NCBI GenBank assembly: GCA_020050695.1
Contig: JAGVKI010000147.1
Coordinates: forward strand, 1 to 5,565
Direction of reading: 5' to 3'
DNA: 5,565 bases
Source of the DNA: Alphaproteobacteria bacterium
Lineage (GTDB): Bacteria > Pseudomonadota > Alphaproteobacteria > Rickettsiales > SXRF01
This document shows positions 1 to 5,565 of this stretch, one piece after another. Each line of letters starts with the position of its first letter. Within the stretch, counting starts at the first letter, position 1. A program made the position numbers and the translations under genes. The notes beneath the pieces were generated by a model. It saw only the letters and a program-made list of their open reading frames with translations. It made no database searches and had not been told where the DNA came from.

Positions 1-742
1 CGTTGGCCAGCAAATACATATGCAGCAGGCAACGATATTCGGCAGAGTTGGTAAGCCCCGGCAGCGTATCAATCTGCGAGCGAAGGCGCTCAAACACCTC
101 GTCGCGCTCTTCCTGGTCCATATTGGAATAAGGCCGCTCTTCCAGCCCATCCATCAGTTCAGGGGGCATCGACATATGGCCGTTATCTTTTAACTGGCGC
201 CATGCCACCACATCGCGCCATTTTTCTGCGAGGAATGGCTTATCGAATGGGGCATTAAAATATAAATCATCCGGCGCAACAAACCCTGCTATCTCATCGG
301 CCACCTCGTAAAAGGGATGCGCATTAACACGCTTGCCACCCACTTCCATAGCAACAATGGGCCCCGCAGGATTTTCGCGTATAAGCTTCGTACCGGTTAC
401 TGCCAGCGCGTTCAGGTCAATATCGTACTCATAGCGCTTGCGGTCATACGGTATGGGATGACCGCTTAACTTGGCATCCAGATACTCCTGATAGGCGGGC
501 TTAAATGGCAGTATGAAGGCATTGAACAGCTTAAGATGATACCCATCGTCTTCCTTTACCGCTTTGATGGAACCAAATTCAGTAAGGATATGGCGTTTGC
601 GGTTAAGCCCGGTGGTTTCCGTATCGGAAAAACTGATGTTCATGTCGAACATGCGCTTCAGTTCCGCCTGCGAAAAGCGCTCCCTGCCCTGTTCGTCTAG
701 GGTAATGTCCTGAATGGTGACTTTGTTAGACTCCGTCATCAT
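1..742 (-). CDS. DEDD-family (DnaQ-like) 3'-5' exonuclease, 3' end cut by left window edge
   Basis: An uninterrupted frame runs from ATG at 742 to the left edge: 247 codons, no stop. Seen: an Exo I motif SDTETTGL with acidic residues D40 and E42, and an Exo II motif FNAPFDKPFL with D167. Both are typical of DnaQ/exonuclease I-type nucleases, which remove nucleotides from 3' ends with two metal ions. The Exo III motif (HxAxxD or YxxxD) is not visible and should lie beyond the edge, so the subclass is undecided. D40 to D167 is 127 residues, longer than the roughly 90 in E. coli DnaQ or ExoI, so there is an insertion at about residues 85-140; there are also 38 residues before Exo I. Two start codons are adjacent (742 and 739); neither has a good Shine-Dalgarno site. 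The gene follows the 638-residue gene by 34 bp and is probably co-transcribed with it. Exonuclease fold: confident. Role (proofreading, repair, RNA or defence): unknown. Confidence 0.85.
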   Translation of the reverse strand, partial: MMTESNKVTIQDITLDEQGRERFSQAELKRMFDMNISFSDTETTGLNRKRHILTEFGSIKAVKEDDGYHLKLFNAFILPFKPAYQEYLDAKLSGHPIPYDRKRYEYDIDLNALAVTGTKLIRENPAGPIVAMEVGGKRVNAHPFYEVADEIAGFVAPDDLYFNAPFDKPFLAEKWRDVVAWRQLKDNGHMSMPPELMDGLEERPYSNMDQEERDEVFERLRSQIDTLPGLTNSAEYRCLLHMYLLAN

Positions 743-745
743 GGG

Positions 746-761
746 CACCGTTTAACTGGTG
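746..761. promoter_or_regulatory. Imperfect dyad just before the exonuclease start
   Basis: The 16 bases read CACC-GT-TTAA-CT-GGTG, symmetrical except for the two dinucleotides flanking the central TTAA. The dyad ends 4 bases from the first exonuclease ATG (742), where a Shine-Dalgarno site would be expected. It could be a small hairpin affecting translation of the exonuclease or a protein site. Arms are only 4 bp, so chance is quite possible. Confidence 0.2.
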
Positions 762-776
762 ATTTATAAGTGCAGA

Positions 777-2693
777 TTAGCCCCTGCTGGCTGACTTTGC
801 CTGCGCCATCGTTGCATAGCTGCTATGAACCATAGCACGCCCGTTTGGCTTTAAAACCACGTCAGGCATCAATTGCTCAAGCGAAGACGTAGCAGGATCG
901 AGCGCATTGATACGCGATTCCTTAATCACGAAATCACCTCTTTCCTGTTTCTCTTCATTTACAGCGCCGCCCTGAAAGGCAGTTGTAACCGCAGCAACGG
1001 ACGCGCCAAGGAATTGCCTGCGCGTGGCTGTAACTGAGGTATTAGCTGCTTCTGAAGCCATGGCCGCAGCAAGCAGAGCGCCGCCGCCCCTCTTCTCCAG
1101 GCTTGATTGCTGGCTGAGTTCCGGCTTATCGGAATCATAGAGGGTACGAATTTCGTCCCCTTCTTTAATGCGCACCTCGATATGATCGCCTTTGATGGAA
1201 ATCGTATCATTTTCGGTATGCGACATCTCCACCTTTGAACCATCTGGATAGGATAGCGGTATTTCCTTATATGGCTGCATCGGATTGCGATGGATATGCA
1301 AGTGCCTGTTACCAGGAATAGCAGCTACATTAATCTTATGCTTGGGATCCATGAACTGCGGCACCTCGATAGTATAGATGGCTTTATTGTCCTTCGTGCC
1401 ACCTGCCAGAATAACATCGGAATACCACCATGTACCCATAGGATTCTGCGAGGTAACAAGCGTCCCCCCACCAGCAATAACCACACGTCCATCCAGCCCG
1501 CTTATATCAATTTTACCTTTATTGCCGGGGCCATGCAGCCAGACAGGCGGCGAGTTCCACGCCTCATTCACATTACCTTCGTAGCTATGCGGAGGCACTT
1601 TGTAATCCTTGCCGTCCACCTTCAGCGATGGGCCAGCGCCGGTATTACCCGCCATAACAACGGTGGAACCTTCAGGAATACTGCTGCTGCCATCAATCGG
1701 TATGACACTCATGCGTTCGAGTTTCTTTCCCGTCTTATCACTTGCTTCTTTCCACAGCAGTTCATCCTGCGGTATAGGCGGATTGGAATAAATATTGTCT
1801 ACGTTGCTGCTTTTTATTTCGGTGAGTTCTTTCATGCCGACGCCACCTTCAAACAATACTTCACCCCAGTTATCCTCGCCGGCAGCTTTTAACTGAACGC
1901 AGGTCGTGCCAATGCCCCTGGTAACGTGATCAATGGAATCATCAGGCACAATAATGCTGCCACCGCGAATTGCCTTCTTTGCAGCAAACGCCTTGAACGG
2001 ATCGCGGTTCAGCACAGCAAGCGCTACGCCCATGCCCGCTGGCGGCGGCACAGTGATTTCAATATCGTCTGCATTACGCAGTACTTTCTGCGACTGGAAA
2101 TTCTTGGTGGTAACATCCTTGGATGTATAACTGCTGCCCTTATTGCCAATATCAGCAAGCAGCCCCATGCCAAAGTTACTGAACACGGGCACTTTAAGCA
2201 CGTTTTCAGGTTTGGTGGCATCCTGCCCCTTACGGCTGATATGATATTCCCAACGCCGATCCTCACCGCCACTGCGGCGCTGGCCATAGCGGTCTGTGCC
2301 GCTAAGAGCTGCATTACCCTTAGTTTCGACCAGCACGATATTCAGCGCATCGTCGCCGCGTGTGCGTATTCCGATATTGGCGTTGATCTTCCATGTACGG
2401 TCTTCAGGCTGCACCTGAACAACGCGGCCCCAGCCTTCTTTGAGCATGATGCTCTCTTCCAGGGAAAGCATGCGGGATTTCTCACCGCCGCGCAGCAAAT
2501 CATCCTTGCGTGCTGCCACATTGCGTGAATCAATGACCTCGCCTGTTTTTTTATCCACGCCTTCATAGCCGCGCTTAAGGGGCTGACCAAAAGGCCTCAC
2601 CTCAACATCGTGCCGAATGATTTCGATTTGCGCGCTTAATCTTGTTTGTTCTTCCGAAAGTTTTTCGGATGCTGGATTCTTTATATCCGCCAT
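777..2693 (-). CDS. Uncharacterised 638-residue protein with a C-terminal internal twin-arginine motif
   Basis: I do not recognise this family. The start at 2693 is supported by GGGGAG at 2701-2706, 7 nt upstream; the stop is TAA at 777-779. The N-terminus (1-80) is charged, with no signal peptide. Residues about 85-525 are rich in Gly, Val, Ile and Pro turns, suggesting beta structure. Two segments, about 117-290 and 402-522, share a spaced pattern (WxY, VPxF, RDP or RNP, GS, a VxLK/VxIK-type strand, then LF or LY) and may be a degenerate repeat. Residues 464-468 read HLHIH. Only one cysteine is seen (C265). Residues 539-577 hold an Ala-rich stretch and then TRRQFLG followed by a hydrophobic run, the layout of a twin-arginine signal but far from the N-terminus. 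A 60-residue polar tail follows. It is the first gene of a likely two-gene unit with the exonuclease. It could be a structural, secreted or phage-like protein; I assign no function. That it is a real gene is well supported by length, start signal and absence of competing frames. Confidence 0.85.
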   Translation of the reverse strand: MADIKNPASEKLSEEQTRLSAQIEIIRHDVEVRPFGQPLKRGYEGVDKKTGEVIDSRNVAARKDDLLRGGEKSRMLSLEESIMLKEGWGRVVQVQPEDRTWKINANIGIRTRGDDALNIVLVETKGNAALSGTDRYGQRRSGGEDRRWEYHISRKGQDATKPENVLKVPVFSNFGMGLLADIGNKGSSYTSKDVTTKNFQSQKVLRNADDIEITVPPPAGMGVALAVLNRDPFKAFAAKKAIRGGSIIVPDDSIDHVTRGIGTTCVQLKAAGEDNWGEVLFEGGVGMKELTEIKSSNVDNIYSNPPIPQDELLWKEASDKTGKKLERMSVIPIDGSSSIPEGSTVVMAGNTGAGPSLKVDGKDYKVPPHSYEGNVNEAWNSPPVWLHGPGNKGKIDISGLDGRVVIAGGGTLVTSQNPMGTWWYSDVILAGGTKDNKAIYTIEVPQFMDPKHKINVAAIPGNRHLHIHRNPMQPYKEIPLSYPDGSKVEMSHTENDTISIKGDHIEVRIKEGDEIRTLYDSDKPELSQQSSLEKRGGGALLAAAMASEAANTSVTATRRQFLGASVAAVTTAFQGGAVNEEKQERGDFVIKESRINALDPATSSLEQLMPDVVLKPNGRAMVHSSYATMAQAKSASRG

Positions 2694-2914
2694 AACAACA
2701 CTCCCCTGTTACGTGATAATTCTGCCTGTTTTTAGTCTTTTACTTTTTTAATTACCTGCAGTTTTAGCAACTTTATAGGCTTGTGGGAATCGCAATACCG
2801 CCCGGTTTGGCACAACATTTATTAAGCTGCGGAATATAAAGCATAATAAAACATTTTTCGGCCGACCTCACATAAGAGGCCATAAAACAGAATCATTGCA
2901 TATCAATTAGTTAG
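2694..2914. other. AT-rich intergenic region upstream of the 638-residue gene
   Basis: This gap lies between the terminator of the EF-hand gene and the start of the 638-residue gene and must contain that gene's promoter, since the terminator separates it from the gene before. It is AT-rich. On the minus strand there are several TATAAA or TTTATA-like runs (near 2771-2776 and 2833-2838), but none pairs with a convincing -35 box at 16-18 bp, so I name no promoter. A small dyad GACCTC-ACATAA-GAGGCC (2864-2881) can pair with one G-U on the minus strand but lacks a T-run. No small gene with a good ribosome site was seen. Confidence 0.5.
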
Positions 2915-2946
2915 AAAAATAGCCACTGGCACGAGGCCAGTGGCTA
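2915..2946 (-). terminator. Rho-independent terminator of the EF-hand gene
   Basis: A perfect 11-bp stem pairs 2920-2930 with 2936-2946 (TAGCCACTGGC / GCCAGTGGCTA) around a 5-base loop. Read on the minus strand it is followed directly by five T residues (2919-2915). It starts 34 nt after the EF-hand stop codon. On the plus strand no T-run follows, so it should act only on minus-strand transcription. It insulates the 638-residue gene from transcription of the EF-hand gene and hutG. Confidence 0.9.
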
Positions 2947-2980
2947 TAATGAAACGGCTTGGTTAGGGTCTTAAACGTAA

Positions 2981-3280
2981 TTACTGCGCTGCAGGGGCAG
3001 AGGTAGCAGCCTTAGCCGCTTTACGGGCAGCACGCTTTTCTTTCATAACAGCGCGATGTGCTTCACGTTCTTCTTTGGTGAGGTTACCATCTTTATTGGT
3101 ATCCATTTCATCAAAGCGCTTATCGTTAAACGCCTGCGATTCGGCTTTGCTTACAACACCGTCTTTGTTGGTGTCGATTTTTTCCATGGCGTGAGGGCCT
3201 TTGTGGCCTTCATGTTCATTTGCCATTGCAACACCAGAAACCATCAAAGCGGCCACAGCGGTTAAAATAATCGTTTTCAT
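2981..3280 (-). CDS. Small secreted EF-hand calcium-binding protein
   Basis: A 99-residue protein. The start at 3280 is fixed by AGGAG at 3286-3290, 5 nt upstream, and by the signal peptide: MK, then a hydrophobic run (4-18), then a likely cleavage after AMA at residue 20. The mature protein is about 79 residues and should be periplasmic. It begins with a His-containing stretch (H23, H26, H30). Two canonical EF-hand loops follow: D36 to E47 (DTNKDGVVSKAE) and D60 to E71 (DTNKDGNLTKEE), both with Asp at positions 1 and 5, Asn at 3, Gly at 6 and Glu at 12, so both should bind calcium. The C-terminal tail (about 77-99) is rich in Lys, Arg and Ala. Proteins of this type are common in Proteobacteria and mostly uncharacterised; calcium buffering or sensing is inference. 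It lies 126 bp after hutG with its own terminator, so it is probably a single-gene unit unrelated to histidine breakdown. Confidence 0.9.
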   Translation of the reverse strand: MKTIILTAVAALMVSGVAMANEHEGHKGPHAMEKIDTNKDGVVSKAESQAFNDKRFDEMDTNKDGNLTKEEREAHRAVMKEKRAARKAAKAATSAPAAQ

Positions 3281-3332
3281 AGAGTCTCCTTAAAATCAGT
3301 TGTGTAAGTTAAAACATACATCCACATCGCTA

Positions 3333-3360
3333 ATAATAGGTGCTTTCATTACGATTACAA
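3333..3360 (-). promoter_or_regulatory. Candidate sigma-70 promoter for the EF-hand gene
   Basis: Read on the minus strand: TTGTAA (3360-3355) as -35, a 16-bp spacer, and TATTAT (3338-3333) as -10. The start codon is at 3280, giving a leader of roughly 45 nt that contains the AGGAG site. Match to consensus is moderate and no transcript data are available; it is chosen by position and spacing. Confidence 0.4.
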
Positions 3361-3392
3361 TCGCAACCATCTAACATGAACAAACTGTAATC
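3353..3392. repeat. Inverted repeat GATTACA / TGTAATC upstream of the EF-hand promoter
   Basis: GATTACA at 3353-3359 and its exact reverse complement TGTAATC at 3386-3392 are separated by 26 bases. The left arm overlaps the proposed -35 box of the EF-hand gene. The arms could be paired operator half-sites or a weak hairpin after hutG; no T-run follows, so it is not a clear terminator. Seven-base arms can arise by chance. Confidence 0.25.
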
Positions 3393-3401
3393 CTACTGTA
3401 A
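3384..3401 (+). promoter_or_regulatory. Tandem ACTGTAA direct repeat, 11-bp period
   Basis: ACTGTAA occurs at 3384-3390 and again at 3395-3401, exactly one helical turn apart. A 7-bp half-site with a 4-bp gap is the layout bound by OmpR/PhoB-type regulators, and the half-sites CTGTAAT and CTGTAAG resemble the PhoB half-site CTGTCAT with one or two differences. It lies just past the hutG stop, upstream of the EF-hand gene. The repeats read on the plus strand, away from that gene, which argues against a standard Pho box. Low confidence. Confidence 0.2.
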
Positions 3402-3406
3402 GGAAA

Positions 3407-4195
3407 TCAGGCAATGGCCCATTTTGAGATATGGTTCAGCAAATCCCTGAGCAATATTTGAAATTTAGAGGCATTGCCGGGCGTAAAGCCAAACGGATAG
3501 GATTCTTCCATGTAATTAACCTGCGCCAGTTCCAGCTGTATGGAGTGTATATCCTGAGCAGGATCACCATAATGACGTGTAATATAGCCACCTTTAAACC
3601 TGCCGTTTAGCACATGCGAATAGCTGCTGCCCGCGCATATGGCCATGAGTTCATCCACAAGTTCTAAATCGGCAGTGCGGCCACTATCAGTGCCAAAATT
3701 AAGGTCAGGCAGCTTGCCTTCAAATAAGGTTGGCACATGCGATGCAATCGAATGCGCATCAAACACCACAACGCGGCGCGAGTCCTGTTTTAAATCGGCG
3801 ATCAATGATGCGAGTTTGCGGTGATAGGGTTGCCAGAAGCGCTCGATGCGCTCGTCAATTTCCTGTGCGGATGGTTCCTGCCCTTCTTCATAGAGCGCAG
3901 AACCATCAAACAGCGTGGTAGGGCAAAGCGTGGTGGTAAACTGGCCGGGATACAGTGATACGCCATTTGGGTCGCGGTTCAGGTCAATCACATAGCGCGA
4001 GTGTGTCGCCGCTAATATATGTATGCCCATTTCCTGCGCAAACGCGTACAGCCTGTCTACGTGCCAGTCCGTATCCGGAAGTTGCTTGGCGGCAGGCGTA
4101 AAGCGTTCTAATATGTCGCCCGGCACGTGCGTTCCCACATGGGGAATACTAATTACCACAGGTAATGTGCCAGCAATATAATGATAAAGTTCCAT
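3407..4195 (-). CDS. hutG: N-formylglutamate deformylase (N-formylglutamate amidohydrolase)
   Basis: A full-length 262-residue protein, the usual size for HutG. The enzyme hydrolyses N-formyl-L-glutamate to formate and L-glutamate, the last step of the five-step histidine pathway, in the cytoplasm and with a metal ion. Motifs seen in order: SIPHVG (16-21), DTDWHVDRLY (41-50), RYVIDLNRDP (67-76), DAHSI (146-150), FKGGYITRHYG (200-210) and QLELAQ (220-225). These are hallmarks of the formylglutamate amidohydrolase family, and their His/Asp residues probably form the metal site. The ATG at 4195 matches the family N-terminus (short strand, then SIPH), though no good Shine-Dalgarno site precedes it. 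It is divergent from hutU across 51 bp, which supports the histidine role over other members of the family. The stop is TGA at 3407-3409; no clear terminator follows. Confidence 0.95.
   Translation of the reverse strand: MELYHYIAGTLPVVISIPHVGTHVPGDILERFTPAAKQLPDTDWHVDRLYAFAQEMGIHILAATHSRYVIDLNRDPNGVSLYPGQFTTTLCPTTLFDGSALYEEGQEPSAQEIDERIERFWQPYHRKLASLIADLKQDSRRVVVFDAHSIASHVPTLFEGKLPDLNFGTDSGRTADLELVDELMAICAGSSYSHVLNGRFKGGYITRHYGDPAQDIHSIQLELAQVNYMEESYPFGFTPGNASKFQILLRDLLNHISKWAIA
4153..4182 (+). promoter_or_regulatory. Candidate hutU promoter inside the start of hutG
   Basis: TTACCA (4153-4158), an 18-bp spacer, and a perfect TATAAT (4177-4182) face hutU on the plus strand. The predicted start of transcription near 4189 gives a leader of about 58 nt before the hutU ATG at 4247. 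The site lies within the first codons of hutG, as expected where divergent starts are only 51 bp apart. The -35 box matches consensus at 4 of 6 positions. Confidence 0.4.
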
Positions 4196-4203
4196 GCCGC
4201 TAT

Positions 4204-4230
4204 GCTATAGCTTTGCGGTGACAGGCGCAA
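4204..4230. promoter_or_regulatory. Possible operator dyads between hutG and hutU
   Basis: The 51-bp gap contains an 8-bp palindrome GCTATAGC (4204-4211) and an inverted repeat TTGCG (4213-4217) with CGCAA (4226-4230), 8 bp apart. A regulator bound here could control both divergent hut genes. The sequence does not match the HutC operator I know from gammaproteobacteria (two CTTGTAT-like halves). Arms are short; treat as a lead. Confidence 0.25.
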
Positions 4231-4246
4231 GAACATGGAGGAATGA

Positions 4247-5565
4247 ATGACACAGGCAGAGCGTAAAAATCTTGCAAACAAGCGCATTATCAAGGCCGCC
4301 CATGGCACTAAACTCACCGCCAAAAGCTGGCTGACCGAAGCGCCGCTGCGCATGCTGATGAATAACCTCGATCCTGATGTGGCAGAAAATCCTGATGAAC
4401 TGATTGTGTATGGCGGCATCGGCAAAGCGGCGCGCAACTGGGAATGTTTTGATGCCATTGTCAACAGCTTAACCAACCTCGAAAAAGATGAAACGCTGCT
4501 GGTGCAATCGGGCAAGCCCGTGGGTATATTTAAAACCCATGAGAATGCGCCGCGCGTACTGATTGCCAATTCAAACCTGGTGCCAAACTGGGCGAACTGG
4601 GAACATTTCCGTGAACTCGACCGCAAGGGGCTGATGATGTATGGCCAGATGACCGCAGGCTCGTGGATTTATATCGGCAGCCAGGGCATTGTGCAGGGCA
4701 CCTACGAAACCTTTGCCGAAATGGGCAGGCAGCATTACAAAGGCGACCTGGCGGGTAAATGGGTGCTGACGGGTGGCCTGGGCGGCATGGGCGGCGCGCA
4801 GCCGCTGGCCTGCACCATGGCGGGCGCATCCATGCTGGCGGTGGAATGCGATGTGACACGTATCCAGAAACGCCTCGACACCCACTATCTCGACCATCGC
4901 GCTGATACGCTCGACGAAGCGCTGCGCCTCATCCAGCAATCCTGCGCGGACAAAAAACCAATCTCCGTTGGCCTGCTTGGCAATGCGGCAGATATATTCA
5001 CCGAACTGGCCAAGCGCGGCATAAAGCCCCACGCTGTCACCGACCAGACCAGCGCGCATGATCCGCTGAACGGCTACCTGCCCTGCGGCATGACGATGGA
5101 TGAAGCGGCAACGCTGCGCATAACCGATCCCGAAGAAATGGTACGCCGCGCAAAAGAATCCATGGCCGTGCAGGTAAAGGCCATGCTTGCATTTCATAAG
5201 ATGGGGGTTCCCACCTTTGACTATGGTAACAACATCCGCCAGATGGCAATGGAAACGGGCGTAAAAAACGCGTTCGAATTTCCGGGTTTTGTGCCTGCCT
5301 ATATCCGCCCGCTTTTCTGCCGTGGCATTGGCCCTTTCCGTTGGGCGGCGCTGTCTGGCGATCCCGCTGATATTGCAAAAACCGACGCCAAGGTTAAAGA
5401 ACTGCTGCCTGACAATAAACATTTGCATCACTGGCTGGATATGGCGCAGGAAAAAATCAAATTCCAGGGCCTGCCTGCGCGCATATGCTGGGTCGGCCTT
5501 GGTGACCGTGCAAAACTTGGCCTCGCCTTTAATGAGATGGTGGCTAGCGGTGAACTTTCCGCGCC
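4247..5565 (+). CDS. hutU: Urocanate hydratase (urocanase), 3' end cut by right window edge
   Basis: 439 codons are present of about 555 usual for the family. The enzyme converts urocanate to 4-imidazolone-5-propionate, the second step of histidine breakdown, in the cytoplasm using tightly bound NAD+ as an electrophile. The start at 4247 has GGAGG at 4237-4241, 5 nt upstream, and matches the family N-terminus. Motifs seen: [15 protein letters not shown] (23-37), [11 protein letters not shown] (55-65), [13 protein letters not shown] (135-147), the Gly-rich NAD loop [12 protein letters not shown] (175-186), [13 protein letters not shown] (265-277), [10 protein letters not shown] (324-333), [10 protein letters not shown] (357-366) and the urocanase signature [10 protein letters not shown] (406-415), whose C414 should be the active-site cysteine. 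Nothing in the visible part is damaged. It is probably the first gene of a plus-strand hut operon continuing off the window; other hut genes are not seen. Long minus-strand open frames inside it are shadows. Confidence 0.98.
   Translation, partial: MTQAERKNLANKRIIKAAHGTKLTAKSWLTEAPLRMLMNNLDPDVAENPDELIVYGGIGKAARNWECFDAIVNSLTNLEKDETLLVQSGKPVGIFKTHENAPRVLIANSNLVPNWANWEHFRELDRKGLMMYGQMTAGSWIYIGSQGIVQGTYETFAEMGRQHYKGDLAGKWVLTGGLGGMGGAQPLACTMAGASMLAVECDVTRIQKRLDTHYLDHRADTLDEALRLIQQSCADKKPISVGLLGNAADIFTELAKRGIKPHAVTDQTSAHDPLNGYLPCGMTMDEAATLRITDPEEMVRRAKESMAVQVKAMLAFHKMGVPTFDYGNNIRQMAMETGVKNAFEFPGFVPAYIRPLFCRGIGPFRWAALSGDPADIAKTDAKVKELLPDNKHLHHWLDMAQEKIKFQGLPARICWVGLGDRAKLGLAFNEMVASGELSA

Noticed and set aside
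1284..1304. Assigning the 638-residue protein to the HIT hydrolase family from HLHIHRN
   Set aside because: Two hydrophobic residues after the third His are missing, the protein is far longer than HIT proteins, and no other HIT features were seen.
1290..2528. Plus-strand open frames of about 200 residues (1290-1892 and 1926-2528)
   Set aside because: They are antisense to the 638-residue gene, which has the better start signal and a more protein-like composition. Neither has a clear Shine-Dalgarno site.
2858..2881. Palindrome TCGGCCGA and the nearby GACCTC/GAGGCC dyad as a second terminator
   Set aside because: The stem is short with a G-U pair, and no T-run follows directly on either strand. 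The strong terminator at 2915-2946 already explains the end of the EF-hand transcript.
4235..4267. Alternative ATGs at 4235 and 4243 just before hutU
   Set aside because: Both are out of frame with HutU and hit stops within a few codons. The ATG at 4247 has proper spacing from GGAGG and gives the family N-terminus.
4153..4626. 157-residue minus-strand open frame across the hutG/hutU gap
   Set aside because: It overlaps the starts of both hut genes and is antisense to hutU. The product is Ser/Arg-rich and resembles no known protein.
4571..5431. 286-residue open frame on the minus strand (and a shorter one at 5037-5378)
   Set aside because: It lies wholly antisense to hutU, whose protein matches urocanase motifs throughout. 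The translated product is rich in His, Arg, Cys and Ala, as expected from antisense reading, and no family is recognisable.

Overview
The window comes from a Gram-negative bacterium. The signs are strong Shine-Dalgarno sites, a Sec-exported periplasmic EF-hand protein, a twin-arginine motif, and proteobacterial-type HutU and HutG. Pseudomonadota is likely and Alphaproteobacteria is my guess; the sequence does not prove the class. No rRNA, tRNA, CRISPR array, insertion sequence or integrase is visible.

Layout, right to left. A histidine-utilisation locus lies at the right: hutU (plus strand, cut by the right edge) and hutG (minus strand) are divergent, with 51 bp between their starts. HutU hydrates urocanate to imidazolonepropionate. 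HutG releases formate and glutamate from N-formylglutamate, so the locus points to the five-step histidine pathway that runs through N-formylglutamate. After hutG, on the same strand, comes a small secreted two-EF-hand protein with its own Shine-Dalgarno site, a plausible promoter and a clear intrinsic terminator. It looks like a single-gene unit.

The left half holds the less ordinary part, a minus-strand pair. The first gene encodes a 638-residue protein that I cannot assign to any family. The second, 34 bp further on, is a DEDD (DnaQ-like) exonuclease cut by the left edge; it is an open reading frame that runs out of the window. The 638-residue protein is glycine-rich, looks beta-rich, appears to contain a degenerate two-fold repeat, has an HxHxH strand, and carries a textbook twin-arginine signal motif about 80 residues from its C-terminus, where such a motif is not expected. 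This protein, and its pairing with an exonuclease, is the best candidate here for something undescribed. The sequence alone does not show a function.

Control elements that can be supported are one strong terminator (minus strand, after the EF-hand gene), two candidate promoters, and several short dyads or direct repeats in the hutG/hutU and hutG/EF-hand gaps.
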